A stretch of DNA of 64,000 bases from Neoarius graeffei. Its lineage: Eukaryota > Chordata > Actinopteri > Siluriformes > Ariidae. The notes beneath the pieces were generated by a model that was not told the DNA's origin, made no database searches, and saw only the letters and a list, made by a program, of their open reading frames with translations. Of this stretch, positions 52,991 to 64,000 are shown piece by piece; position 1 is the first letter of the stretch, and every line of letters begins with the position of its first letter. The translations under genes and the position numbers were made by a program. The stretch is from contig NC_083574.1 of assembly GCF_027579695.1 (NCBI RefSeq), positions 42,639,059 to 42,703,058 of the forward strand, read 5' to 3'.

Positions 52991-53263
52991 TATAGAGGCA
53001 GTAGCCACTATGTTATCATGCTGTAAGAATGTAACAATCGTGCAGTACGGTGTGTTCTGATTGGCTGAGAGCAGCAGAGAATCAGAATAACAGCCATGTT
53101 TTTTGGCCAAGTATGTTCACACACAAGGTCAAAATCAAGGTCAAGGTCACCAAAAAGGTCAAAAATATTTTTTGTGATATCTTCCTTCATATTCATCCTA
53201 AGTGCTACTGGGCAAGGTTTATTTTCCCTGGCAGCACTTTTTTTTAAAATAAAATCTTCATTA

Positions 53264-53648
53264 AGGCGGCACGGTGGTGTAGTGGTTAGCGCTGTCGCCT
53301 CACAGCAAGAAGGTCCGGGTTCGAGCCCCGTGGCCGGCGAGGGCCTTTCTGTGTGGAGTTTGCATGTTCTCCCCGTGTCCGCGTGGGTTTCCTCTGGGTG
53401 CTCTGGTTTCCCCCACAGTCCAAAGACATGCAGGTTAGGTTAACTGGTGACTCTAAATTGACCGTAGGTGTGAATGTGAGTGTGAATGGTTGTCTGTGTC
53501 TATGTGTCAGCCCTGTGATGACCTGACGACTTGTCCAGGGTGTACCCCGCCTTTCGCCCATAGTCAGCTGGGATAGGCTCCAGCTTGTCTGCGACCCTGT
53601 AGAACAGGATAAAGCGGCTAGAGACGAGATGAGATGAGATGAGATGAG
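53264..53648 (+). mobile_element. Full-length SINE-1 copy
   Basis: Flanked by ATCTTCATTA (53254-53263 and 53649-53658). Well-preserved head and body, tail (GAGAT)n. Confidence 0.95.
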
Positions 53649-53658
53649 ATCTTCATTA

Positions 53659-54327
53659 GGGTTTTAACTATTCATTTTGACGTTTAAATGCTCAAGGGTA
53701 GATTTCTTGATATAAGTGCAAATTCTCAAATCTTATTGGTCAGAAGGTGTTGACTTGTTTTCTATAACAGCAGATCTGGCAGTAGTGCTAGCCACAGATC
53801 AAATCACACATTTATATTATTACACTCATTCTAATACGTTATCATTTCTATAATGACAGCTAATTCACAGGAACTTCCATTGAGTAGACAAATTATAAAT
53901 TGATTAATACATGTTATTTATCACAGGAACATGTCTAATCATAGGTATGGTGAAACTTTCTTTAAGGAGTGTCAGGAGCCAACAATTTGTAATTGTCATT
54001 AAGTTTTCCATCACAAGAAAGTCCTCAGGACATAAACGGTTTCTGGTTTATGTAACATGGGAAGTTGTGCTTTCTTGTCTTCTTCACTTCAAGAGAAAGA
54101 AAAAAAAAACTGTCGATAGCTGCTGTAGCATCAGTGATAATAAAAACTAGGTTGTTCCACAACCTTAAATCCAGATATAAATAGAAAAATATGCAACATA
54201 ATAAGTGTTCTTTAAATTAGTTAAAATGGTGCATAACACTTTTTTAACCATTTATAGCTGTAATGCCTGTGAAACTATATCACACCACCTGATCAATGAT
54301 TGTTTTCATATCAGAGCATACCCATTG
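53659..54327. other. No recognisable gene or repeat
   Basis: AT-rich. The frame at 53911-54150 is not recognisable. Confidence 0.45.
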
Positions 54328-54339
54328 TGTTTTATTTCT

Positions 54340-54713
54340 CATCTCATCTCATTATCTCTAGCCGCTGTATCCTGTTCTACAGGGTCGCAGGCAAGCTGGA
54401 GCCTATCCCAGCTGACTACGGGTGAAAGGCGGGGTACACCCTGGACAAGTCGCCAGGTCATCACAGGGCTGACACATAGACACAGACAACCATTCACACT
54501 CACATTCACACCTACGCTCAATTTAGAGTCACCAGTTAACCTAACCTGCATGTCTTTGGACTGTGGGGGAAACCGGAGCACCCGGAGGAAACCCACGCGG
54601 ACACGGGGAGAACATGCAAACTCCGCACAGAAAAGCCCTCGCCGGCCACGGGGCTCGAACCCGGACCTTCTTGCTGTGAGGCAACAGCACTAACCACTAT
54701 ACCACCGTGCCGC
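54340..54713 (-). mobile_element. Full-length SINE-1 copy, minus strand
   Basis: Flanked by TGTTTTATTTCT (54328-54339 and 54714-54725). Nearly intact, with the complete head in reverse orientation. Confidence 0.95.
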
Positions 54714-54849
54714 TGTTTTATTTCTTGATTTCATAATTTATTTACCACATAACTGTAAACACTGATTACAAACGCAGAATAGCAGTGTTGGGTGGCAGTG
54801 TAATGCATAAAAAGTGGATGACGGTATCTGGTTTTCCAGCCATACATCC

Positions 54850-55477
54850 ATTATCTATACTGTTTATCCATCAGGGTTGTGGGGGAAGATGGAATCACGC
54901 CAAGTCAGCTTTATCTGTATAGGATTAACAGTAGACGTTGTCGCAAAGCAGCTTTACAAAAATATTTAAATTCCGGACATAAATTTTAAACATATGAATG
55001 TATAAAATTTCCCAAATGAGCAAGCCTGAGGTGACAGTGGCAAGGAAAAACTCCTTGAGACAACATGAGGAAGAAACCTTGAGAGGAACCAGACTCAAAA
55101 GGGAGCCCATCCTCATTTGAGTGATAACAGATAGCATGATTATAAATAACTTACGTCATGCAATTTTGCAACTAAATTCATTCTATTTTTTTGACATGAA
55201 GTCTATTTTGTTAACGTTATCATCTGTTTACTGATGGAGACTTGAGTGCAAAACTGTTCATGACAACTGCAGTTCTAATGTTATCATGGCAATTGTAGTC
55301 TTAAGCCATTGTAGCAAAACTGTTTGTACAGTGCCATCTTCTAAGTGTATTTTTAGGCTGTCCATATGGGGCCATCCTCCACTGGAGCGAAGTGTTGACA
55401 CTCCAGCCGGAAGTAGGGCATCAAGATGGATTAGGCAGATCCAGAAGGCAAGAGAGGTCAGCATTACTGGTAGCTCT

Positions 55478-55563
<86 letters not shown>

Positions 55564-55830
55564 ACAGATTGTTGGGTATGCTCATTGTCAAGTAATGGTT
55601 AAGAATAGTGGACATTGGGTGCTAAATGCAAACAGGGACTCTGGCAACACTAACTATGACAGCATAACTAAAAAGGAGATCCTGGAACGTAACACAGACA
55701 TGAGGGAGCCCTGGGACATAAAGCAGCCAGCTCCACCGTCAACAAACCTGAGCGAATGCATATGGTATAGCAACCAAATATCCAAACAACCAAACATTAA
55801 GAACTATTAATAAATATGTTTTCAGCCTAG
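54850..55830 (+). repeat. Unclassified long dispersed repeat
   Basis: CAAAGCAGCTTTACAAAAAT, AGTGGCAAGGAAAAACTCCT, GAAGAAACCTTGAGAGGAAC, CAGACTCAAAAGGGAGCCCA and TGGGGCCATCCTCCACTGGA match, from memory, a repeat that is frequent in catfish and other fish genomes. The class is unknown to me. No frame is conserved, and no copy elsewhere in this window confirms the boundaries. Confidence 0.45.
55480..55561. repeat. (TA)n-(GA)n compound microsatellite
   Basis: About 23 TA units run directly into about 17 GA units, inside the long dispersed repeat. Confidence 0.97.
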
Positions 55831-55844
55831 ACTTAAATGGGTCA

Positions 55845-56060
55845 TACGGTACCAAAGACCATCATAAAAATGGTACCTACTGCCGTCTGGTAAGGCACAC
55901 TGCAATACAGATGTGAGTAGGGAATCAAACTCTCACGGTTTCCAGAGGACCAGCCCCCCACTGTAACCCTAGCTAAGTAATAGGCAAGAGGCCGAGGGCT
56001 ACAGAAACAGAGATCGGCGCTGCCTAATGCACCATACAGTGCGGGAAGGACTTTAGACTA
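55845..56060 (+). repeat. Dispersed repeat R1, uninterrupted copy 3
   Basis: GTACCAAAGACCATCATAAA, TACTGCCGTCTGGTAAGGCA, CACTGTAACCCTAGCTAAGT and AATAGGCAAGAGGCCGAGGG give the continuous form, showing where the 5747-6861 element inserted in copy 1. Confidence 0.7.
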
Positions 56061-56097
56061 GACTTAAATATTGATACTGTGTCCCAAATACTAATTG

Positions 56098-56415
56098 GAA
56101 GCTGGAGCCAATCCCAGCTGACTTTGAGCAGGAGGCAGGGTACATCCTGGGAAGGTCACCAATCTATCCCAGGGCGAACACAGAGATGTACAACCATTCA
56201 CACTCAGATGCACACCTATGGGCAATTTTGAGTAGCCAGATGACCAAATCCACATGTCTTTGGGAAGAAACTGGATCATCCAAAGGAAATCCGCACAGGC
56301 ACAGGGAGAGTATGCAACTCCACACAGAAAGGCTCTGGTTGACCGTGAGGTTCAAACCCTGAAACCTCTTGCTGTGAGGTTACAGTACTAACCACTGCAC
56401 CACCGTACCACCCCA
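56098..56415 (-). mobile_element. Old, diverged SINE-1 relative, minus strand
   Basis: GAGCCAATCCCAGCTGACTT, AGGGTACATCCTGGGAAGG, CAACCATTCACACTCAGATG and CACTGCACCACCGTACCACC keep the SINE order with roughly 20-25 percent visible differences. No target duplication. Confidence 0.78.
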
Positions 56416-57669
56416 GTATTTGGTCTTGCATGTGCATATATGGATTGCGCCTTTACTGCTTTTGACCTAAACCTTGAATTTGAGCTAAACTTTGAAAAAC
56501 ACTACTCAGAGCTACCCTGAGAGAACTGCATTATTGAAGCCAGACTGTGCCACAACTTTATAGGGGTGACATTTACACATTCTCAAAACCAGCAAAAAGC
56601 TTTTTCCATTGTCAGCACAGCTGTCTGGAGATGATCGTGCTATAGATTATGATATAATAGAAGCCTTCTGTGTAGAGCAAAAACAAGAGCATTGACTGCA
56701 GCAGAGATCACTGGAACTCTGTGGCCTCGCATATCACCAATGTGGTGAGCAACACATATTTGAGGATTAAAGGCTCATAATTGCAGATTACAGAGCAAGA
56801 GTGGTTCTCATAGAATGTTCTTCAGTGGTGAAAAGTGATCTCAGACGGACTCACTGTATCTTATAAAGGATGGAATCATCTAACAGAGCCGCAGATGTTT
56901 CATATTACTGTAATCGGCACATACAATTGACACGATAGGAATAAACTGAGTATGAGAATAATTAGGGTTTTTGTAGCCTCTATATACTGTAATGTACATT
57001 TTCTTACAAAGGGAAATAGCTCGGAATAGTCCAAACTATAGGAAGATGCCAGCTTAATGTGCTTAAAACCAGTGACACTCCTTTCTTCACTAAATCAGAC
57101 TTCTGTCATCTGTAAAAGGCAGACTCCGGAGCATTTCATGAGTATATTGTAAGGTCTACAGAGTTTAATGGAAACATGGATGACTGATCCCAGGTCTGAG
57201 TGTTCCCAGGCTAATTGCATTGAAGCTTAAAAAAATGGAGAAAGAAAGATAGAATGTTCCAGGATTTTAAGTGCATAAGATGTTTTTCTTTCTCTGTTCA
57301 AACAAACTGACTAAAAGTGAATCATTTACCCTTCAAAAATGAACAATTTAGCATTATACTCTTGCTTATTCATATGCCCTGGATTGATGAGAACTGAACC
57401 TTGTAATAAATATCCTGTCAGCCAGCATGAATGCATGAATGTTTCATAGCTAACCCATAACAATCATTTGCTGACATTTGAAGAAGGTCCAAAATTTAAA
57501 CGTTGTAAAATGAAGAAAATCGCAGAATGTAGACTTGTTATTTTATTTGGTATTATTATGGACTTGATGGGAAAATTATAATTATTAAAATAATTTCAAG
57601 CACATTATACACTACAATCATGCACAGTTTATCCCATTTGACATTTGCTCCTCTATTAACTTGAAATGG
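56416..57669. other. No recognisable gene or repeat
   Basis: AT-rich sequence without recognisable frames. About 1.25 kb. Confidence 0.5.
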
Positions 57670-57694
57670 TGTGTGTGTGTGTGTGTGTGTGTGT
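57669..57694. repeat. (GT)n microsatellite
   Basis: Thirteen GT units. Confidence 0.97.
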
Positions 57695-57774
57695 TATTCA
57701 CTCATCCGGCCTACAGGCGATGAGTTTATGCTATCATGTGTTGTCTGTTGTCCATCCTGGCGTCATCCACATTT

Positions 57775-58395
57775 CACAAAAAATTGCTTCTTCTCTCTCA
57801 ATTCTTCAGTGATTTTTATTCTTTTTGGCAGGAAGGTGGGTCTGCCTGGGGTGTATATACTGTAGCATCTACCTAAACTTGCATAATTGCAATTAATAAT
57901 GAAGATATGGAGTAATTAAAAATTAAAAAAGTATTGTACTTCTTCCCACTCCTTTTTCGAACAATGTGCGGTGTATTGTAATGTCTGAGCTCTTTATGTA
58001 TTTTATTTATTAATTTTTTTTGTCACTTTCTCGTGTTCTTTCTTTTGTATGTACAAATAGTTACATACATTTTTTTATACATGTTCGAAATGTTCGAAAT
58101 AAATAATAATTTAACTGAGTTAAATAGATTTTTAGTAAGAATTAAATAAGTCTTTAAATTAAGCCCTAACGAGCAGTTTCCACACAAATCGCTTCTTCTC
58201 CCTCAATTCTTCACCGATTTTGATTCTTTCTGGCATGAAGGTAGGGGGACCTAGGATGCATATAACTTCGACCCAGATTTGCTTAATTACAATTATTAAT
58301 GAAGTTATGGACTAATTAAGCCTTAATGAACAGTTCAACAAAAATCGCTTCTTCTCGGTCAATTCCTCGCCGTTTTGGATTCGTTTTGGAGGCAC
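57775..58395 (+). repeat. Diverged tandem array of ~145-bp units
   Basis: Units start TTGCTTCTTCTCTCTCAATT (57783), TCGCTTCTTCTCCCTCAATT (58188) and TCGCTTCTTCTCGGTCAATT (58345). Each first unit continues with TCACCGATTTTGATTCTTT-like, GCAxGAAGGT, a GGTGTATATA/GATGCATATA block and AATTAATAATGAAGATATGG-like text. The last two units are directly adjacent; the first is separated by about 260 bp of AT-rich sequence. Confidence 0.82.
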
Positions 58396-59476
58396 AGGGC
58401 CTCCACTAAACTATAAATTAACTAGACAGGGCCGGAGTGAGCTATGCCGTCATTGACTGTCTCATTTGATTTTAGTCTCAGAAGCTTCAAGATTAAAGAA
58501 ATGAGTATAATGTATTCTGCAAATTCTCAGCAGTTTTAGACATACAGTACATTTCAAAACCATCTACAATCTGCTCATCTTTTTGTCATGAAAAACAATA
58601 AAGACCTGAGCAAAAATATTTAAGTAATTAAAGATCGTGTTAGTGTTTTAATTTAATGCTACCTGCAATCCTTCAGTTGAGTATGAGTTGTGTTTAGAAG
58701 TAAGAATGACTGCACATCAGTATTATCTTCATGCTGGCTTTCTTAAAATAGTTCACACTTCCACTGGGATGTCTTTCCTTAGAAAAGCCATCATCAGGTC
58801 ACAACCATGAGAAACACGCAGCAAATCAGCGAGATGTGTAGGTGTGAATACAGCTCTTGTCCTTCAGTTGACATTTACAAGGCAGGAGGTTTTCTAAACT
58901 CAGTTAAATGATATTACCTCAGTAGGTGAGATGTGAAATGAAGCCTCGCTCCATCTGCTCCAATCTTCACTTCGTCACACACTGGCTGTGATTTTACTTC
59001 CCTCTCAATGACTCTTTCAACCTCTCCACGAAACTAATCCAAACCTTTGTATGCCTGCAGTGCCTTTCAGGAAGATCTGAGTTTTTGATGTCTTGACAAA
59101 AAGAAAACACAGCTTTGATGATGAAATAAGAGTGCTGATTAAGCCTATTATCTTGCTATCACTTAATTTAAATCTGAATTTAATTTCTCTGTATAAAAAA
59201 GCCTTTCTGTGTTAGGTCTGTAATCATGATTAAATATAAACGAAAGTAAATGCATGTACTGGCTGTAAAATAAAACTATTATTTCACATGCTATTTGTAT
59301 AAGATTCTGATTAATGAAATGCTTGTGGTTGATCATTTAGTTAATTCACAGTGGACGGAGTCAGACTTGGTCAATATTTACATGTGGAAAGTTCCTCATA
59401 TTCAGAGTTGGTTTACACAGGTTGCCAGGTGGCAGAGACTGGTGCAAATGAGTGTCTGTGTTATTTATAGCATTGT
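58396..59476. other. No recognisable gene or repeat
   Basis: Unique-looking AT-rich sequence. Confidence 0.5.
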
Positions 59477-59488
59477 GTGATTATAATT

Positions 59489-59796
59489 GGGTGGCATGGT
59501 GGTACAGTGGTTAGCACTGTCACCTCACAGCAAGAAGGTTCTGGGTTCGAGCTCAGTGGCTGACGGGGGCTTTTCTGTGTGGAGTTTGCATGTTCTCCCT
59601 GTGTCTGTGTGGGTTTCCTCCGGGTGCTCCGGTTTCCCCCACAGTCCAAAGACATGCAGGTTAGATTAACTGGCGACTCTAAATTGTCCATTGATCAAGC
59701 TTGGAGAAGGATGGGCTCCGCCAAGTTTAAATGCCCTAGACACACCAATGATTGACTGTTAAAATGCCTTGCTGGCTATGGGACGAAGAAGAAGAA
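59489..59796 (+). mobile_element. SINE-1 head with an alternative 3' end and (GAA)n tail
   Basis: Flanked by GTGATTATAATT (59477-59488) and GTGATTACAATT (59797-59808), so the unit moved as a whole. The head and first body half match SINE-1 up to GGCGACTCTAAATTG. The 3' half is different: TCCATTGATCAAGCTTGGAG, AAGGATGGGCTCCGCCAAGT, ATGCCTTGCTGGCTATGGGA, then CGAAGAAGAAGAAG. Confidence 0.93.
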
Positions 59797-59808
59797 GTGA
59801 TTACAATT

Positions 59809-60299
59809 CTGGAGACCTCAAAGGACGAAACAAATGTGATTGATGGGAAATGGAGTCCAGTTCAATTCAGTGGTTTGAGGCTGTGAAAAACTCAGGGAAG
59901 GTGAGTTCATGACTGAAACCAGTGATGTGACACAGATTTTCTGAATAACCCAAGCAACGATTTGGAGGCGAATGCAAATACAGGCTATGAAACAAAATAT
60001 AAACCAAATCGAACAAAGCCATGGCAAGATTCATAAACTGAGCAAATGAAGAATGAGGACCATGCATACAATGAATACCAGTAACAACAGACTACTCACA
60101 ACAACAGCTGTTAATCAACTAAGGGGACAAAACAGAATGTGTATAGAGTGACAAATGAGGTGGAACACAAAACAGGTGTGCATAAAAACACAGAAATTGA
60201 GTGGAACCACAGAAGAAGAATTTCAAAATTACTTTAGACAGTACCTTCTTGTACCTTGGTGGGGAATTGTATATGGTGGATATAGTAAACCTGTTCATA
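59809..60299. other. No recognisable gene or repeat
   Basis: Short frames on the minus strand (59818-60067, 60119-60304) lack recognisable domains. Confidence 0.45.
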
Positions 60300-60492
60300 G
60301 CCATGGGCTAATGGTTAGAGAAGCAGCTTTGGGACCAAAAGGTCACTAGTTCAGCTCCCTGGGCCAGCAGGAATGGCTGAAGTACCCTTGAGCAAGGCAC
60401 CTAACCCCCAACTGCTCCCCAGGCTGCTCTGGGTATGCTGTATCTCACTCTGGATAAGGGTGTCTGCTAAATGCCTGTAATATAATGTAATA
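60300..60492 (+). mobile_element. SINE-2 copy, plus strand
   Basis: The tRNA-like start GCCATGGGCTAATGGTTAGA, B-box-like AGTTCAGCTCC, body GAATGGCTGAAGTACCCTTG, AGCAAGGCACCTAACCCCCA, GGATAAGGGTGTCTGCTAAA, then an ATAATGTAATATT tail. Most complete of three copies (others at 30431-30602 and 62950-63136). Confidence 0.88.
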
Positions 60493-61126
60493 TTATTATT
60501 TAAAAAACAACAACAACAACAACCTGCATGCAGTTCACACCTCTGAGATGCCAGGTTAGTCAGATTTTTCTTGTCTAGAGATGTCTGAGATGGGGTTTTT
60601 CAGTAGTGTCTAAACACAAGCACTTTGAATAAATCTGGGGATAGAAAATATGGACTAAAGAAACAGGCTGTATTGTTGTTTTTGCTGTCAAATGTAATAC
60701 AAAACAACAAATAAAAATTAAGAGAGAAAAATGAGATAAATAAATGAGATGATGGTAAGTATTTAAAGAAACATTTAATAGGAGTCTAGTATGTATACTG
60801 ACACTATAATTTGAATAGTAATTATAGAATTACTTGTAATTAATACATTAATCACTGCAAATCAACCCATTAAACACTATCATTATTTTGCAGCATATAA
60901 AATAGCACTTGATCCAGCACATCTTATTTTTTGCACAGTGAAGTGGAGGTACAGCAGCACAAAGCGTGAAGGTTAGGCAGGACTGATAAACATTACATCT
61001 ACTGTGTAGTGTAACAAGTGAATGGACAGACCAGGAAATGTGTGGAAAGGATTTGGATTTTTTTTTTGTGCATCACTTTCATTTAATTTCGAAAGTCGCA
61101 GTTCTGAATTTTGCAATTTCTGTTTA
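60493..61126. other. No recognisable gene; short (CAA)n at 60511-60525
   Basis: AT-rich sequence with one five-unit CAA run. Confidence 0.5.
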
Positions 61127-61140
61127 AATTTCTCAATTTG

Positions 61141-61521
61141 GTGGCACGGTGCAGTTGTAGTGGATAGCACTGTCGCCTCACAGCAAGAAGGTCCGGGTCC
61201 GAGCCCCGTGGCCGGCGAGGGCCTTTCTGTGTGGAGTTTGCATGTTCTCCCCGTGTCCGCGTGGGTTTCCTCCAGGTGCTCCGGTTTCCCCCACAGTCCA
61301 AAGACATGCAGGTTAGGTTAACTGGTGACTCTAAATTGACCGTAGGTGTGAATGTGAGTGTGAATGGTTGTCTGTGTCTATGTGTCAGCCCTGTGATGAC
61401 CTGGCGACTTGTCCAGGGTGTACCCCGCCTTTCGCCCATAGTCAGCTGGGATAGGCTCCAGCTTGCCTGCGACCCTGTAGAACAGGATAAAGCGACTAGA
61501 GATAATGAGATGAGATGAGAG
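61141..61521 (+). mobile_element. Full-length SINE-1 copy
   Basis: Flanked by a perfect 14-bp duplication AATTTCTCAATTTG (61127-61140 and 61522-61535), implying a recent insertion. The A-box region carries a small insertion (GGTGCAGTTGTAGTGG) relative to other copies. Confidence 0.95.
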
Positions 61522-61932
61522 AATTTCTCAATTTGTTTTGCTTGATTCAACTCTGAATGTGAATACAGCCCAGTGACTGGAAATAATACCTGATGAAGTG
61601 TCATTGGAGAAAAACATCAGAGAAAATACCATACTATTAAATGTTTGGAGGAAAGATAGAAAGAAAGAAAAATAATTTACTGAATCATCTTTTATGTTGA
61701 ATTACATCACATTTTTGGTGTCCAACCACCTACAGCTACGTAACAGTGAGGACAGACTGATTCTTTCTTCAGTTCACAAAGTTTGACTTCTCTTGGGGAA
61801 ATATAAAATTGAACCAAAATCCTTTTCACTTGCTCATGTTTCATATTATATTATATTTAAACACCTGTTAAAGTAGATCTCTGATTTATACCATAGTCTT
61901 CACTCTGAATTATTTCTTTGTTATTTTCTCAG

Positions 61933-62026
61933 GGCTTCTCTGTGGGAGAGAAAGCGAGCATCCAGCCGTGGCAGGGATGAACATCTGGTGCAATGAGTCT
62001 GCCATTGGGGGATTCTTCATTCTGTT
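61933..62026 (+). CDS. Candidate host exon (weak)
   Basis: A pyrimidine-rich acceptor (TTGTTATTTTCTCAG) precedes a GC-richer 94-bp block, and a good donor GTAAGA follows at 62027. One frame is open across the block: LLCGRESEHPAVAG, then MNIWCNESAIGGFFIL. The composition differs from its AT-rich surroundings. I do not recognise the protein, and a single short exon can arise by chance. It could also be a 5' UTR or noncoding exon with an internal ATG at 61976. Confidence 0.25.
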
Positions 62027-62949
62027 GTAAGAAGACAGAGTTGATCTTACAAAATTATAGCTTTAGAGGGACAAGTGGAAAAAAAAGACATGAAATTTCT
62101 CCGAAAGCCACAAGACGACAAGCAAAAAGGGAGTAAACATTGCAAATATATAACTTTTTAATGAAAGCCTTGTAGTCTAAACATGGATCAGATTAACCCA
62201 AGAGTAAATTATGGGATGTTCTCTTACTATAATGGGCTTGGACCTATATGTAAAAGATTTTTGAGGTTGTGAGTGAGACATGTTTATTAAAAAAAAATAT
62301 TGGTTCAAGTTACTCATTAAGGGTTTGAATACTAATGTGTCATTAAATCGTTTAATTTTCTCAAATGTTTTCTTTTTTTGTGTGATTTTTGACAAAGTTC
62401 AGCAGGAGTTATGGAATCTAATAAGTTAGATTTGTAACAGCCAAAACCCAAGCAGCAGAAATCAAAATAGTACTTAGACCTTGTAAAAAAGCATTTGCAC
62501 GAAAGGCTGTTTTATGTTACTTTCACACCACTTTACATAGATTTTACCAGAATGGTGATTGCTGCAGGGATTTTAAAGATTTAGATAGAAGCTGGTGTTT
62601 AAACCAGATGAGAAAATCACAATGAGATGTTGCACACAACTTTAATTATAGTCCTATTAAATGTTCCTGCTGCGCTTCTGTCTATCGCGAGAAATTCTCT
62701 CAGGCTGTTAGGCACAGTGTGACTTGAAAACTCAAAAACAAAATCTAAAATAACAGAACAAAGTTACATTTAATAGCATATAAAGTTAGAAAAAATGCAA
62801 ACCATTTTCAGTTGGTTAGCCCATCATCAATGCATGAAGAAAAAAAAATCTTACAAGCCATCATATTAAGGACAAAGGCACCAGCACATGACTATTTTAC
62901 TTGATTGATAACAATCACCCCATAGTTAGTATAATTAATCAAAAGGACA
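62027..62949. other. No recognisable gene or repeat
   Basis: AT-rich sequence. Confidence 0.5.
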
Positions 62950-63136
62950 CTACATTACAAGCATTTAGCAGATGCTCTTATCCAGAATGACATACAACAT
63001 GCCCAGAGCAGCCTGAGGAGCAGCTGGGGTTGAAGTACCTTGCTCAAGATCACTTCAACCATTCTGGCTGATCCAGGGAATCAAACCAGCAACCTTTTGG
63101 CCCAAAGCTGCTTTTCTAACCATTAAACCATGGCTT
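62950..63136 (-). mobile_element. SINE-2 copy, minus strand
   Basis: CTACATTACAAGCATTTAGC, GATGCTCTTATCCAGAATGA, AGTACCTTGCTCAAGATCAC, CAACCTTTTGGCCCAAAGC and CTAACCATTAAACCATGGC mirror the 60300 copy. Confidence 0.85.
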
Positions 63137-64000
63137 CCTAAATGCACAATCTTCATTATTACTATTCACACCATGCTCAATCAGATGAGATTATAGCAAA
63201 AGTTTAATACACCTCAAAATCGATAAATTATGTGTTCATGAAAACAAACTGAATCAAACAGATTGTTCAATTCCCAAGGTTGTAATGATTTAAAGCAGGA
63301 AATCCAGTGAGCTTCATATTACAATAGCGTTAGTTTGGTATTGCTTCTTTGACGAGGAAATGACAAAAGTACAGTGTGTATTTAATTGTTTTAGCTAAAA
63401 TAATGTCATGTGACTGGAGATTTTGAACCTTGTCATTAAACAGTGCTAAGATGTTCATTAATGTACATATGTAACTGTCTCTAAGGCCTTACACACACTC
63501 ACAGAGCTCTGTCTCTCAATTCACAGTTTTCACTCAACCTATTTCAGCACTGTGGAGTAACGTTGCCCGCAGCAAGCCAAGGCTGATGTGATAAATGTAA
63601 TGAAAGAACCCTTATTATTCAACAGGATGTGGGCTAAAAAGTGGGAAACTTGCATTTGACTTTCTCTTTTCATGACACTAATCATATGGTCATGCTGGTA
63701 CTAAAACGGTGCACTTAAAATTTCTTGAAATAGTCTGTGTGGAACACTTCCCACTCCACAGTGGCAAGATCCAAACAACTAATGTTTAAAAGCTTAAGAG
63801 CATACATACAGTACATATGCACAGAATAAAACACATGCTGTGATGTGATTTCTGTCTTCTGTAGAAATGATTCTTTTCCAATAAATCATCCATTATAACA
63901 GCGATCAACAGTTGTTCCATCATCTCCATCAGTTGTGCCCCCTTGCCCTGCCCCCCCCTTTTGATGTTAATAACACAAAAATTGCAACTTGTCTTGTTAT
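63137..64000. other. No recognisable gene or repeat
   Basis: AT-rich sequence up to the window edge, with a C-rich run at 63940-63958. Confidence 0.5.

Noticed and set aside
55286..55615. Overlapping frames with REREREREH or SLSLSLSL
   Set aside because: Compound (TA)n-(GA)n microsatellite.

Overview
This window looks like AT-rich, gene-poor nuclear DNA from a teleost fish, most likely intron or intergenic sequence. The evidence is the dense load of fish-type mobile elements: about twenty copies of a tRNA-headed SINE, Tc1-like transposons, L2/CR1-group LINEs, hAT, PIF/Harbinger and ISL2EU-type DNA elements, and many short microsatellites. The main SINE resembles, from memory, the V-SINE/Mermaid type reported from catfish and other fishes, so a catfish-like otophysan is possible but unproven. 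No complete host gene was found. The only candidate host coding piece is one weak 94-bp exon-like segment near 62.0 kb. Almost every longer reading frame belongs to a decayed transposon or is a shadow of the SINE.

Layout. 0-15 kb: SINE copies, Tc1 relics, a 1.5-kb TIR element (3.76-5.30 kb), a deletion derivative of a transposon that coded for a SWIM-finger protein (5.75-6.86 kb) nested in another repeat, an L2-type LINE 3' end (7.9-9.0 kb), and a tyrosine-recombinase-like (Crypton-like) relic with a triplicated N-terminal module and a terminal hairpin (11.4-12.8 kb). 15-27 kb: a Tc1 element with a hAT element inside it, then a minus-strand LINE (LINE-A) with another hAT inside it, then a second Tc1 carrying a SINE. 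27-38 kb: LINE-B (minus), an LTR fragment, a MITE cluster, and LINE-C (plus) with a SINE inserted in its polyadenylation tail. 38-48 kb: a hAT MITE with a SINE inside, two ISL2EU-like elements (AT target duplications) carrying relics of the same protein family seen at 5.8 kb, a TTAA-flanked element, and a 0.85-kb MITE. 48-64 kb: a second hairpin-ended Crypton-like copy, a PIF/Harbinger relic with pieces of both its genes, more SINEs, a tandem array at 57.8-58.4 kb and long unremarkable stretches.

How the parts relate. There is no pathway or operon here. The structure is a record of nested insertions, and the target-site duplications that I could read directly give their relative order. The most interesting signals are: (1) NPGP (2A-like) motifs just downstream of hydrophobic N-terminal segments in two different LINEs, suggesting ribosome-skipping leaders; (2) three diverged relics of one SWIM/YqaJ-associated transposon protein family; (3) the Crypton-like family with conserved terminal hairpins and a tandem triplication; (4) a 132-bp-arm inverted repeat with a GC-rich 29-bp tandem spacer; (5) one SINE head joined to different 3' tails; (6) a cluster of four near-identical 15-mers at 13.8-14.2 kb.
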